Shown: positions 14,983-22,897, counted from the stretch's first letter. The stretch is DNA of 64,000 nt from Maribacter algicola (GCF_003933245.1 NZ_QUSX01000001.1:992001-1056000), one strand, 5' to 3'. Notes: generated by a model not told the origin, from the letters alone. Translations and numbers: made by a program.

Positions 14983-16387
14983 CGCTTATTCTGAAGATAT
15001 ATTTACCTCCAGTAGACTTTTGTTCTAAATGATTTCCTGTACTGGTCGCATAATAACCCATCCATTTCTTAATCATGTGCGAACTAACCCAATCAAGATT
15101 TGGATAAGCATTTTTAAAATTAGATTCAAACTCTCTCTTATCCAACCATTCATTAACTTTCAAATTATCTGTTGCGTAATTATAAAACTCCAGAGAAGTT
15201 TCATGTACAATTCCAGCCTTGTTTAAATTTATACTTTCAGGCTGAATTAGTCCTTTCTGAAGATAATTTTGAACACATTCCATCATAAATAGGTAGAATT
15301 TATCCCATTCTTGACCCCATGAATCTGTAAAAAATCGACATCTAAATTCCATTTCTGGAGTCCAAACATGGCTAAAATAATTCGATAACTCAAACTCGTA
15401 CCTTCTTCGTTCATCTGATGACCCTCCAGGGCCTTTCACTGGGTAATTTGCTGTTATCAAAATCTTAGGTGAGTCCTCAGGTTTAATAAAAAAGGACTGT
15501 TTTTGCTTTTTTTCAACTTCGATTCCTGAAGTTATCATGGAATAAAAATTTTCTAAGCTAGTATCCTTTTTTAAATCATCATAAACCAAGATATCCGTGG
15601 TAACATTAATTCTCTGATTTTTAAACCAGCTCCCTAGTTTCACATCTTTTCCGTCGACAGGAACTACTTCTCTACATTTAGCCAAAGCCTGACTTAGTAA
15701 TGTCTTACCAGTACCTCCGTGCGCTTGATTGTCCGTGCCCATTTTCTCATCGTATAGAATGATTGCCTTTGGTTCTCCAACCATTTTATTTCTATGCAAC
15801 AAATATCCAATTGCAGTTTTTAGAGCCAAGAATCTACCTGGTGATTCCCCTGTAATTTTTTTACAAAATATTTCAAATTGCCCAATTCCTCCTTCTGGCA
15901 TGTTAAAACTCCTATCTATAAGTCGATTTTCCCAAATCATCTGGTTCAACTTATCATATTTTTGAACATTTATCATCTCACCCCTAATTTCACAATAGCA
16001 ATTAGTAAAATAAAACCGAGAATAAATTTCTCCGTCTCTATCGTTAATTGGCTCAATTACGGGTAAGGTATTCAGCTTTCGACTTGCGAGGTATCCGCTG
16101 ATACCTTTTGTAAATGATTCTAACACATCATACTTCTTAATCCTGATTAAGTAATTCAAAACCGCCTGGTCTACGTCTGTAGTAGTTACTATCTTTAATC
16201 GATTTTTGCTCTCCTTCGCCAATTCATATCTGGTTTCCGACAACTTCACGTTAACGAATCCCATACTTTCAATAAAGGAAATAAGCTTCCTGTGTAATAT
16301 AACTACCTTACCTTTCTCATTATATTCCCAGAAAGGGAATACATTTTCTTCTTTATTCAATAAAATTAATTTTAATTTTTTTTCCAC
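14948..16387 (-). CDS. SF3/P4-type replicative helicase-primase-like protein (DUF5906-like)
   Basis: The protein has 479 residues. The ATPase core has Walker A HGGTGKTLL (223-231), Walker B DILVYDD (265-271) and a sensor Asn in ILITANYP (309-316), with the arginine-rich segment SDERRRYEF shortly after. This matches the helicase part of P4-type primases and related phage/plasmid replication proteins. I saw no clear primase active site in the N-terminal 200 residues. It probably unwinds the island origin during autonomous replication. Two perfect palindromes lie 150-200 bp upstream. The 3' end overlaps the GIY-YIG gene. Confidence 0.75.
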   Translation of the reverse strand: MEKKLKLILLNKEENVFPFWEYNEKGKVVILHRKLISFIESMGFVNVKLSETRYELAKESKNRLKIVTTTDVDQAVLNYLIRIKKYDVLESFTKGISGYLASRKLNTLPVIEPINDRDGEIYSRFYFTNCYCEIRGEMINVQKYDKLNQMIWENRLIDRSFNMPEGGIGQFEIFCKKITGESPGRFLALKTAIGYLLHRNKMVGEPKAIILYDEKMGTDNQAHGGTGKTLLSQALAKCREVVPVDGKDVKLGSWFKNQRINVTTDILVYDDLKKDTSLENFYSMITSGIEVEKKQKQSFFIKPEDSPKILITANYPVKGPGGSSDERRRYEFELSNYFSHVWTPEMEFRCRFFTDSWGQEWDKFYLFMMECVQNYLQKGLIQPESINLNKAGIVHETSLEFYNYATDNLKVNEWLDKREFESNFKNAYPNLDWVSSHMIKKWMGYYATSTGNHLEQKSTGGKYIFRISDGSSKDEADAQ

Positions 16388-16535
16388 TTTTTACTCAGAG
16401 GGAAAATTTATCTGAATTGATTTCTTGTAATTTGCTAGAGGGACTGACCGTGCTTTTTTTTTGACGTGAAAGTCTATTCAACTTGGCATCATACTTTTGA
16501 AATCAATACGAAGCTACAAAATAAGGAAGGGGTTT

Positions 16536-16561
16536 ATAGGGTACATTATTTTGTACCCTAT
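16536..16561. repeat. Perfect 10-bp inverted repeat
   Basis: ATAGGGTACA and TGTACCCTAT are separated by 6 nt (TTATTT). It lies in the 196-bp gap upstream of the helicase gene. It has no T tail, so an operator or origin hairpin is more likely than a terminator. Confidence 0.7.
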
Positions 16562-16566
16562 TGATT

Positions 16567-16585
16567 AACAATATATTATATTGTT
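16567..16585. repeat. Perfect 9-1-9 palindrome
   Basis: AACAATATA-T-TATATTGTT, ending inside the stop codon of the 243-aa gene and 5 bp from the preceding inverted repeat. It is purely AT-rich apart from one pair per arm, like a melting element. Confidence 0.7.
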
Positions 16586-17315
16586 ACTTTAATACTTTAG
16601 TGAATATAGATTGAAGATTTTCCAAAGCCCTAGTATATGTTTTAGTGCCATTACTAAAATCACCAATAGTCGTCCTAGCCTTTTTTATTTGTTTAAAGGA
16701 TTCTTCTCTTTCATCCCAATACAAAAAATATCTATTCATTAAAGCCCCAAGCTCAGAATTATATTTATTATCAATATATTTTCCTTCTCTTAGCAAGTAA
16801 AAAAGTAATATGATTTCATTTCTTTTAAGCTTGAATTTTATTTTGTCAGCTTCTGAGTACATAGGGTCAACATATACTTCCGATAGATAATCAAGAACAA
16901 TTATTACTTTTTCATCAAGTCGTTTTTTAACAACATATTCCAAATGTTCAGCATCCTTGATTAATTTTTGCTGATTTTGAAAAGCGCTTAAATAAAATTG
17001 CGCAACGTCTTTAATATCATCAGGTTTTATAACCAAATCCTTTTCAAGCTTATTTTTAAAAAAGCTGATGAATTTTTTAGGTAAATTATCAATCTCGGGA
17101 AATAGAAAGTCCCTATAAAAACTTACATCCTCATAAAATTGTTCATTATTCAATGGATTGTAATTTTCCCTAGTAATCTCAAAATCCTGTTTTAAAACTT
17201 CTTTGTAAGGGCTTTCGGTGGGATTACTATGAACATGATCTAAAGCAAAAGTGTTTTGAATTTTTAAAAATCTATCCGACTCTGTGAAATCCTTAAAAGT
17301 TAAAGAGGGTGTCAT
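16584..17315 (-). CDS. Hypothetical island protein, 243 aa
   Basis: Not firmly recognised. It is a soluble, mostly helical protein, with charged helices such as KRLDEKVIIVLDYLSEVYVDP and KLKRNEIILLFYLLREGKYI, and a C-terminal segment ARTTIGDFSNGTKTYTRAL. Loosely similar helical proteins occur on Bacteroidota integrative elements near replication genes (RteC-like), but the resemblance is too weak for a name. The gene has its own probable operator: a perfect palindrome at 17332-17346, 16 bp before the start. The two strong inverted repeats at 16536-16585 lie at its 3' end. Confidence 0.6.
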   Translation of the reverse strand: MTPSLTFKDFTESDRFLKIQNTFALDHVHSNPTESPYKEVLKQDFEITRENYNPLNNEQFYEDVSFYRDFLFPEIDNLPKKFISFFKNKLEKDLVIKPDDIKDVAQFYLSAFQNQQKLIKDAEHLEYVVKKRLDEKVIIVLDYLSEVYVDPMYSEADKIKFKLKRNEIILLFYLLREGKYIDNKYNSELGALMNRYFLYWDEREESFKQIKKARTTIGDFSNGTKTYTRALENLQSIFTKVLK

Positions 17316-17331
17316 AATTTTTTTTGATTAG

Positions 17332-17346
17332 TTGACAACTTGTCAA
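17332..17346. promoter_or_regulatory. Palindromic operator TTGACAA-C-TTGTCAA
   Basis: A perfect 7-1-7 palindrome 16 bp before the 243-aa gene start. The half-site TTGACAA/TTGTCAA also occurs singly at both ends of the island (4206-4212 and 26370-26376). It could bind an island-encoded regulator. Confidence 0.5.
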
Positions 17347-17361
17347 GTTTTTATAAAAATA

Positions 17362-17394
17362 AACAACACCCGTATAATTTGAACAGGTGTTGTT
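17362..17394 (-). terminator. Terminator between the 82-aa and 243-aa genes
   Basis: AACAACACC and GGTGTTGTT pair perfectly across a 15-nt loop. On the minus strand a TTTATTTTTAT tail follows. It separates the upstream minus-strand genes from the 243-aa gene. Confidence 0.65.
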
Positions 17395-17496
17395 TCATTC
17401 AAGTACTCTATCATTTTCAGTGGTTTCTTTTTTTAGAAGGAAACCGTCTCAAAACATGATATTAAAATCATGGAAAATACAGCATAGACTTCTTTA

Positions 17497-17745
17497 TTAC
17501 ACAAGAATATCAAAGTGATAATAGTGATAGGCTTTGCCCTTTATCATATATACCGTAATCAATTCCTTGGTAACCTTTACTTCCTCTACCCAAACAACCT
17601 TTCCCTTTTCCAATTCACCTACAGTATTCAAAACTTGTACTTTAAATGGACAGAAAAGGATTTTTAAAAGATTGTTCCAGGCAACGATATAAAGTTCCTT
17701 AGGGGAACTATACTTTAATAGCTCGGCCAGTTCCTTTTCATTCAT
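17497..17745 (-). CDS. Hypothetical protein, 82 aa
   Basis: Not recognised. A small basic beta-rich protein (VQVLNTVGELEKGKVVWVEEVKVTKELITVYMIKGKAYHYYHF) preceded by a helix (MNEKELAELLKYSSPKELYI). The beta part resembles small SH3-like barrels but this is only an impression. It follows the DUF3871 gene by 56 bp and probably belongs to the same transcript. Confidence 0.55.
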   Translation of the reverse strand: MNEKELAELLKYSSPKELYIVAWNNLLKILFCPFKVQVLNTVGELEKGKVVWVEEVKVTKELITVYMIKGKAYHYYHFDILV

Positions 17746-17801
17746 TCTTTTAATTTTTAAGTGATTTTTGAAATACCTAGAAAAAAGAAAATAGCTATGT
17801 A

Positions 17802-18785
17802 TTAATTATGGAGGAACCAATTTGGTTCATTGTTTTTCAACGAATCCCCCAGGTTTTTAACTAGCTCGAACGCAGAAACATTCCTTTCCAAATTATTATC
17901 GATATAAGATGATTTGTTCGCTTCGGTTAAGAGGTTATATAACTTCCAAAAATTAATTGAACCGTCTTGGTTTCTTCCAAAGTTTGAACAGGTATAATAA
18001 TTCTTCACTACCGAATTGATTTGACCATCGTTCAATTGAATTGGGAATAGTTCTTTCTGTTCCAACTTATCCATATGGTGGTACATTCTTAACTTCCCTA
18101 TAAAGTGGGCAAATTGCCTTTCGGTTAGCCTAAAGCTTTCCATGCCCGCCATTACCTCAAAGTGCTGCTCCTGATTATAAGAGGAAAACAAGGTGTGCAT
18201 CTGTTCTTTTAAATCATCTATGGACCCAATCCTGATTTCATTGGAAAACCCATCCGTACTGATGCATAGGTTTGTGCACACCAAATTTTTAAAGCCTATA
18301 AAGACCTTAAATTTCTCCAATGATTTTTTACTGTAGAGGTTCTCTTGATTAAGGGACCTAACCCCGCCCACAGAAAGGTTCAAGGCATTTCCATTAATGG
18401 TCCGAGTAATGCCTGGTAAATCGATTATAAAGGCACAGCGTTCATAATAAATGGTCTTTTCACTCTCCAAAAGCTCCTTGGCGGGTTTTCCAATGGCAGA
18501 GGGTATTCTACCCTTGACTACATGGCTTACCCTAATGTCTGGCTGTCTTACTTCTATTTGAGGAAATAGTTCTTGTACGGCTTCAAAAGCCTTCCCAATA
18601 AATTGGGAATGGCTTATCGTTGATTCATTGTCTTTGGAAAACACGGGGATTATACAGTCATCTTTCAAGTGTTGTAAGGTCACCTGTTCGGTATTGGCTT
18701 CAATAAAAGGGCTTTTTGAGATTGTGGTAGGCTCCACGATATCCTGTATCATAGATTGGGGATTTTGGTTAGTTACTAGTTCCAT
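17802..18785 (-). CDS. DUF3871 family protein
   Basis: A 327-residue protein that I place in DUF3871, a family found on Bacteroidota mobile elements beside a RecA-like ATPase. Typical features seen are an N-terminal PFIEANTEQVTLQHLKDDCIIPVF, then FPQIEVRQPDIRVSHVVKGR, and a middle part with TINGNALNLSVGGVRSLNQENL. The length and neighbour fit. The function is unknown; DNA recombination or single-strand handling with the upstream ATPase is inferred from context. Its start overlaps the end of the ATPase gene by 17 bp. Confidence 0.7.
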   Translation of the reverse strand: MELVTNQNPQSMIQDIVEPTTISKSPFIEANTEQVTLQHLKDDCIIPVFSKDNESTISHSQFIGKAFEAVQELFPQIEVRQPDIRVSHVVKGRIPSAIGKPAKELLESEKTIYYERCAFIIDLPGITRTINGNALNLSVGGVRSLNQENLYSKKSLEKFKVFIGFKNLVCTNLCISTDGFSNEIRIGSIDDLKEQMHTLFSSYNQEQHFEVMAGMESFRLTERQFAHFIGKLRMYHHMDKLEQKELFPIQLNDGQINSVVKNYYTCSNFGRNQDGSINFWKLYNLLTEANKSSYIDNNLERNVSAFELVKNLGDSLKNNEPNWFLHN

Positions 18786-19659
18786 GTTCTTTTGTTTTTA
18801 AGGGATTTATAATTTCCTTGTTAGGTATTACTTGATTGGCAATCGACTCCAAGGCAGATTTTCGTTCTAGAATTAGAGGGTGTACCCGCTCTTTTAACCC
18901 TATATATTTCTGGTATAAGTGGCGCAATCCTTCTATGGTGGTACAGGACCCTATTTCTTTACTAGCTTGGTCCACGGACAATCCTAGATTGCACCATTGC
19001 ATCAGTTTTCTTCCTGTAGATGAATTGATGACAAACTCTGGTTTGTTCATAAAAAGTCCAGTTCTATCCTTTGAAGCTTTTGCCATATGATTCTCGTTTA
19101 TGAGTTCAAAGTTGGCGGTCAGCTCATACTCAAAACCTTCTCTAGTAATGGATTTTAAGCCGTGCTTAACAACTTTTGTTTTACCGTTAGAACTTGTGTC
19201 CATTGAGTAGTCTATCTTGCTCCTTACAGTAGTAATTACATGTGCCGTGGATTGAAGAATGGCATCGATAAAAGCTTGATGCCGAGGCGATACCTTAGCC
19301 CAATCTTGAAAACGACCTCCAAGTTGTTCGTGAATGTGCAGGCAGCCTCCCGTACCTTGCCACTCATGCGTGATGCTGTCACATATAATCACTTCCATAT
19401 TTGCCTCCTCGCAGATTTTGATGGCTTTAATGTATCGTTCTGGACTATATGGTTCGCTTAGGCTTATGACATTGTAATTCCCAAGGTCGGAATAGAGACT
19501 TGCGCTGTTATTTTCCGTATCGATTATAGCAATCTTAGTCCAGTCATTCGATATACCATATGCCAATAATAAAGCGGAGTAGGTCTTACCGAATCCACTT
19601 GCACCAGATAATCCTATCCTAAGCTTTACCTGATGTCTTTGTGCTTGTTGTAGTTTCAT
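18769..19659 (-). CDS. RecA-like AAA ATPase (Sak4-like)
   Basis: A RecA-core ATPase of about 296 residues when started at the ATG at 19659 (MKLQQAQRH); the frame is open further up to an ATG at 19692. Walker A is GASGFGKT near the start, Walker B is EVIICDSITHEW, and IITTVRSK-type core strands follow. It is a minimal RecA fold without the LexA-linked N-terminal domain, as in phage Sak4 annealing/recombination ATPases. It probably acts in recombination or replication of the island. The start at 19659 is preferred because it directly precedes the conserved core. A terminator-like hairpin at 19702-19732 lies just upstream and may attenuate its expression. Confidence 0.7.
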   Translation of the reverse strand: MKLQQAQRHQVKLRIGLSGASGFGKTYSALLLAYGISNDWTKIAIIDTENNSASLYSDLGNYNVISLSEPYSPERYIKAIKICEEANMEVIICDSITHEWQGTGGCLHIHEQLGGRFQDWAKVSPRHQAFIDAILQSTAHVITTVRSKIDYSMDTSSNGKTKVVKHGLKSITREGFEYELTANFELINENHMAKASKDRTGLFMNKPEFVINSSTGRKLMQWCNLGLSVDQASKEIGSCTTIEGLRHLYQKYIGLKERVHPLILERKSALESIANQVIPNKEIINPLKTKEHGTSN

Positions 19660-19701
19660 ATTTATAATTTTTGATAATTGGATTTTGTTCATTTTTGAGA
19701 A

Positions 19702-19732
19702 TAAAAAAAGAGACCCTATAAAGAGTCTCTTT
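19702..19732 (-). terminator. Terminator or attenuator upstream of the RecA-like gene
   Basis: AAAGAGAC and GTCTCTTT pair across a 10-nt loop, and seven T residues follow on the minus strand. It lies between the 114-aa gene and the ATPase gene, so it could limit read-through. Confidence 0.75.
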
Positions 19733-19751
19733 CACTTCTTGATTTGCTTCG

Positions 19752-20096
19752 TTAGGCAACCACTTTCTCCGATACCAGATGGTTGTCCAATGTTTCTTCC
19801 TCCGCACCTACATATTCGTATCGGTGGGAAAGCATCATAATCTCACCCGTTTCAGGGTTGATATATTCGTAAGGTTCTACCTCAACTCGTTTTACCGTTC
19901 CGTCAATTTCATTGCCAATAAGTGATTGGCACATTTCCGCATTGAACGTACAGGCAATGTGTGCTTTTTTGGCAGTAAAATAGGTTCTGCCTGTTTCTTT
20001 GCTCTTAATGGCTTCCATTCCTCCCTGTACTATTAATGCACAGAAATTGGTTCCATCTTCTTTTTGATACTCCTTGTAATCCACAATTGTAACCAT
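19752..20096 (-). CDS. Conserved hypothetical protein, 114 aa
   Basis: Not named with confidence. The sequence (IVDYKEYQKEDGTNFCALIVQGGMEAI, then RTYFTAKKAHIACTFN, then YEYINPETGEIM) looks like a small OB-fold or single-strand-binding-type protein and is of a kind found beside DUF3871/ATPase pairs on Bacteroidota elements. It is the first gene of the recombination cluster (minus strand). The ssDNA-binding idea is inference. Confidence 0.55.
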   Translation of the reverse strand: MVTIVDYKEYQKEDGTNFCALIVQGGMEAIKSKETGRTYFTAKKAHIACTFNAEMCQSLIGNEIDGTVKRVEVEPYEYINPETGEIMMLSHRYEYVGAEEETLDNHLVSEKVVA

Positions 20097-20169
20097 GGTT
20101 TTAATAATTTAAGATTAATAAATAGTTATGGGGGGACACCCCAGAATCAAAAAGGAGTGGGGGGTGATT

Positions 20170-20184
20170 GTTAGATTATCTAAC
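20170..20184. promoter_or_regulatory. Palindromic operator GTTAGAT-T-ATCTAAC
   Basis: A perfect 7-1-7 palindrome in the 156-bp gap between the divergent 114-aa gene and the HTH gene at 20253, well placed to control either. A G/C-rich stretch (GGGGGGACACCCC) lies just to the left. Confidence 0.55.
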
Positions 20185-20252
20185 TTTCACGATGAGGAAA
20201 GCCGAAAAAATTTTGAAAAAAATTTTTATTTTTTCTAATCAACTATTTAACC

Positions 20253-20534
20253 ATGAAGAATTTAAAATTTGAAGATTTACCCAAGGCAATGGAAACAGTT
20301 ATTGAGAAACTGACAGCTTTAGAATTTGAGCTGAATACCATTAAGCAAAACTTTCAACCAAAGAAACCTGTAGAGTTATTGACAAGAGAAGAAACTGCAG
20401 AGCTGCTAAAAATATCGCTTACAACTCTTTGGCATTGGAGTAAAAAAGGAATTCTACCAAGTTATGGAATTGGAAACAGGGTGTATTATAAAAGAAGTGA
20501 AATTGAGAATCGGTTAGTATGTTTTAAACACTAG
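20253..20534 (+). CDS. Excisionase-like HTH protein
   Basis: The protein has 93 residues. An N-terminal coiled coil (MKNLKFEDLPKAMETVIEKL, then LEFELNTIKQNF) is followed by a MerR/excisionase-type helix-turn-helix at about 44-88 (LLTREETAELLKISLTTLWHW, then ILPSYGIGNRVYYKRSEIE). Such helix-turn-helix_17 proteins are common on Bacteroidota integrative elements and act as excision factors or transcription regulators. The palindrome at 20170-20184 is a candidate target. It is one of few plus-strand genes in this part and ends 17 bp before a convergent gene. Confidence 0.8.
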   Translation: MKNLKFEDLPKAMETVIEKLTALEFELNTIKQNFQPKKPVELLTREETAELLKISLTTLWHWSKKGILPSYGIGNRVYYKRSEIENRLVCFKH

Positions 20535-20550
20535 TCGCGACCAGAGTAGT

Positions 20551-21006
20551 TTATTGTTTTACTAAATCAAAAAAGACCTGTGTTGAAGATTCATCCTCAA
20601 TCATCAAATTCATACTGCCATCGCTATTAACATATATGATAATCCGCTCTAAGTTAGGATTTGATATTAAAGGTCTAGAACAACTATATACGTATATGTC
20701 CTTTTCTTTATTATAGATTTCACCCTTATAGGAATTTATTTCATAAGTCAAAATATCATCAGGATATCGCTCATCTTGAAAAACAAACATTCCTTCATTA
20801 CCCTCTACTTGAATGTAAATATTATTGACAGCCTCAACCGAAAATGATTTTGCTGGATTTTTTATATCCTGAAAACTTGTTGAGCAGCTTTTGTAATTAC
20901 CATTATGATTATTATGCTGAGCGGAGACGTTAAAAAGTATTAAGAGAAGTGATAAGATCAACATTGCATTTTGAAAACGATATTGTTTGAATAAAATTGA
21001 ATTCAT
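20551..21006 (-). CDS. Secreted or periplasmic protein of unknown function, third gene of an orphan operon
   Basis: A 151-residue protein. Residues about 12-29 form a signal peptide (NAMLILSLLLILFNVSA, then QHNNHNG). The mature part is beta-rich with two Cys (SCSTSF, YSCSRP) and a C-terminal strand DGSMNLMIEDESS. No family recognised. The start overlaps the stop of the upstream 141-aa gene by 4 bp, so translation is coupled. Together with the two upstream genes it forms a unit facing the XRE regulator at 21945. Confidence 0.6.
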   Translation of the reverse strand: MNSILFKQYRFQNAMLILSLLLILFNVSAQHNNHNGNYKSCSTSFQDIKNPAKSFSVEAVNNIYIQVEGNEGMFVFQDERYPDDILTYEINSYKGEIYNKEKDIYVYSCSRPLISNPNLERIIIYVNSDGSMNLMIEDESSTQVFFDLVKQ

Positions 21007-21428
21007 CTAAAAGTTTGCGATAGTAAAAGACAAGAAAATATTAAGAAAAGAGAAAGAAGTATTGAGCAACCTCCCTTACCCTGTTTAACATAACCATTTA
21101 AAAAAGCTCTGTACTCCTCTTTGCTTAAATGCTCTAATGCTTTTCTACTAATAAGGTCAAACCATTCTTCTCTTGATAGGTCCCTTTCGATAATTTCTGT
21201 TCTTGTTCTTACTATAGTTTTAAAACCATTCATTGTTACTATTTCAAAGTATACACTTCCATTGTTTAATTTATTTAGCTCGTAATAATCGAAAGCCTTT
21301 TTTGAAGTTCTTAATGGAAGTTGATGGATGATTTTCATCTTATCATCAGACTTATCCATAATAGGCTTATCATGGATTAAGTCCATTAAACCTTTCGTAT
21401 AGTTTGGGTAAGATTCGGATAGTTTCAA
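21003..21428 (-). CDS. Tail-anchored protein of unknown function, second gene of an orphan operon
   Basis: A 141-residue protein with a soluble N-terminal part (KSDDKMKIIHQLPLRTSKKAF; TRTEIIERDLSREEWFDLI) and one C-terminal membrane segment (SILLSLFLIFSCLLLSQTF). The orientation suggests a cytoplasmic domain anchored at the membrane by its tail. No family recognised. It lies 6 bp after the 142-aa gene and overlaps the 151-aa gene by 4 bp. Confidence 0.55.
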   Translation of the reverse strand: MKLSESYPNYTKGLMDLIHDKPIMDKSDDKMKIIHQLPLRTSKKAFDYYELNKLNNGSVYFEIVTMNGFKTIVRTRTEIIERDLSREEWFDLISRKALEHLSKEEYRAFLNGYVKQGKGGCSILLSLFLIFSCLLLSQTFR

Positions 21429-21434
21429 AATACT

Positions 21435-21863
21435 TCAATCTTTAAGATTCCAAAAATTGTAAAATAAATTTTTTGTTTCATTAGTCATCATAAGGCTTAC
21501 TTCACAATCTGAAGGAGAAACTTCATTAAATATTGAGCCTATTACTTTATACAACCGTTCAAATTCGAAAGTGCAAGTATCATGATATTCTTCATCATCT
21601 GAGAAACTTAATCTTTTTAAGTAAACACATAATATTACAAGAGAAAGATTATCATTTGCATTTTCGGAGAGATAGTTAATTTCACTTTCATTTATAATTT
21701 TATCAACATCTTCTATCGTTGACTTCAACAATAAGTACATTGCTTCTTCTTCATTCAAATACTGTTCATGGAATTGTTCAAAATAGACATTTGTCGTTGT
21801 TCTAACGAAGGTGTCTAAGTCCGAAGGGTGTTTTAAAAATAGAAAATCTAATAAATCATTCAT
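21435..21863 (-). CDS. Acidic protein of unknown function, first gene of an orphan operon
   Basis: A 142-residue acidic helical protein (EQYLNEEEAMYLLLKSTIEDVDKII; SFSDDEEYHDTCTFEFERLYKVI). No family recognised. It is divergent from the XRE-type regulator at 21945, and a perfect 16-bp palindrome at 21895-21910 lies 32 bp before its start. That arrangement is typical for a regulator controlling an accessory operon, for example a toxin-antitoxin or defence unit, but nothing in the sequence fixes the function. Confidence 0.55.
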   Translation of the reverse strand: MNDLLDFLFLKHPSDLDTFVRTTTNVYFEQFHEQYLNEEEAMYLLLKSTIEDVDKIINESEINYLSENANDNLSLVILCVYLKRLSFSDDEEYHDTCTFEFERLYKVIGSIFNEVSPSDCEVSLMMTNETKNLFYNFWNLKD

Positions 21864-21894
21864 ACATTTTGGTTTAGAATATGATATATAAAAA

Positions 21895-21910
21895 TAGGCA
21901 TATATGCCTA
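21895..21910. promoter_or_regulatory. 16-bp perfect palindrome, probable XRE operator
   Basis: TAGGCATATATGCCTA lies in the 81-bp gap between the divergent orphan operon and the XRE gene. Size, symmetry and position fit the binding site of a dimeric Cro/CI-type repressor. Confidence 0.65.
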
Positions 21911-21926
21911 CTTAATAATTGTTTAC

Positions 21927-21950
21927 CTCCACGAATTTTAGATCGTGGAG
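21927..21950. promoter_or_regulatory. Inverted repeat overlapping the XRE start codon
   Basis: CTCCACGA and TCGTGGAG are separated by 8 nt, and the right arm contains the GTG start at 21945. It could be a second operator or an mRNA hairpin that hides the start codon. Confidence 0.55.
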
Positions 21951-22178
21951 TATTTAGATGAACAAGAGTTTTTATTGGTGTTTGGGAAAAACCTAAGGCG
22001 GCTAAGAAAGTCCAAGGGTTTTACTCAAGAGGAATTAGCTAATGAAATTGATGTTGAAATATCCCAAATTAGTAGAATAGAAAGAGGTGTTATTAGTACT
22101 TCAATAACCAACGTTAATGTCATAGCCAAGGCTTTGAAAATTGCTGTATCAGAATTGTTCGAGTTCCCCCCTAGATAA
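21945..22178 (+). CDS. XRE-family (Cro/CI) transcription regulator
   Basis: A 77-residue protein that is almost entirely one XRE helix-turn-helix domain: FGKNLRRLRKSKGFTQEELA, then EISQISRIERG, then VIAKALKIAVSELFEF. The start is GTG at 21945; the nearest ATG (21958) is in another frame. A palindrome in front of the gene and an inverted repeat across its start codon point to autoregulation. It probably also represses the divergent three-gene operon. It overlaps the end of a convergent gene by 8 bp. Confidence 0.85.
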   Translation: MEYLDEQEFLLVFGKNLRRLRKSKGFTQEELANEIDVEISQISRIERGVISTSITNVNVIAKALKIAVSELFEFPPR

Positions 22179-22545
22179 TTATTTCATTCCGTTTCGTTCT
22201 CAAATAAAAATCTAAATGTTTCCACTTTTTTGGAAAGGAAAATCCATGGAACTTACGATTGGATATGGTAAAATTAAAAAGCAATGTTCCATCAAAGTTA
22301 ATTGGAGTATGCTTATACATGACCGAGACAAATTCATAATGAAAAATAACCATCTTACAATCCATTATCACTTCATCCGCCCATTTTAAGTTCATATCAT
22401 CCATGGCCAATAAAACAAACTCCATTATTGAATTAGGCATATATTTCTTAATCCCCAACCCTTCAATTACATCAAGCCTTCTTTCTCCGATATAAATGGT
22501 ATTTATGTCCTTATTACCTTTTACTTTAATACACATCTTATCCAT
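22171..22545 (-). CDS. Hypothetical protein, 124 aa (possibly the 3' part of a split gene)
   Basis: Not recognised. A soluble protein (NTIYIGERRLDVIEGLGIKK; DDMNLKWADEVIMDCKMVIF; KWKHLDFYLRTKR). The first 25 bp overlap the 108-aa gene in another frame. The upstream frame ends with LPETGWIRCVLK while this one begins MDKMCIKVKG. The two could be coupled genes or one ancestral gene broken by a frameshift near 22545. Confidence 0.5.
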   Translation of the reverse strand: MDKMCIKVKGNKDINTIYIGERRLDVIEGLGIKKYMPNSIMEFVLLAMDDMNLKWADEVIMDCKMVIFHYEFVSVMYKHTPINFDGTLLFNFTISNRKFHGFSFPKKWKHLDFYLRTKRNEIII

Positions 22546-22847
22546 CCAGTTTCGGGCAGCTTATAGCCATCTAGTTTCATAATTATTCTTTCTCCAAGGT
22601 TCGGGTATTTATACTTTAAGTAAGTAAAATGTTCATCTGTTTCCAGGTAAAATAAATTGATATTACTGGGCTTGTTCAATTTTTTAGACCAACACTCGGT
22701 ATTAAGAGTATTCTCTCCAATTTCAATTAAAAGCTTACGTATTACATACCTATCCCTATGTCTAAATATCACTTTCTTGATATGCATATTTATGGATATA
22801 TTCCTTATTTTTGGATTTATTCCAAATATATAAAATGTAATTTTCAA
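22521..22847 (-). CDS. Hypothetical protein, 108 aa (possibly the 5' part of a split gene)
   Basis: Not recognised. A basic protein (MHIKKVIFRHRDRYVIRKLL; HFTYLKYKYPNLGERIIMKL). It overlaps the next gene by 25 bp. The gene is divergent from the SRAP gene with only 50 bp between starts. See the 124-aa entry for the possible frameshift. Confidence 0.45.
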   Translation of the reverse strand: MKITFYIFGINPKIRNISINMHIKKVIFRHRDRYVIRKLLIEIGENTLNTECWSKKLNKPSNINLFYLETDEHFTYLKYKYPNLGERIIMKLDGYKLPETGWIRCVLK

Positions 22848-22897
22848 ATAAAGAGGTTTAACATTTTTCCTATATTCAAGGATGTCAAAACTTTATT

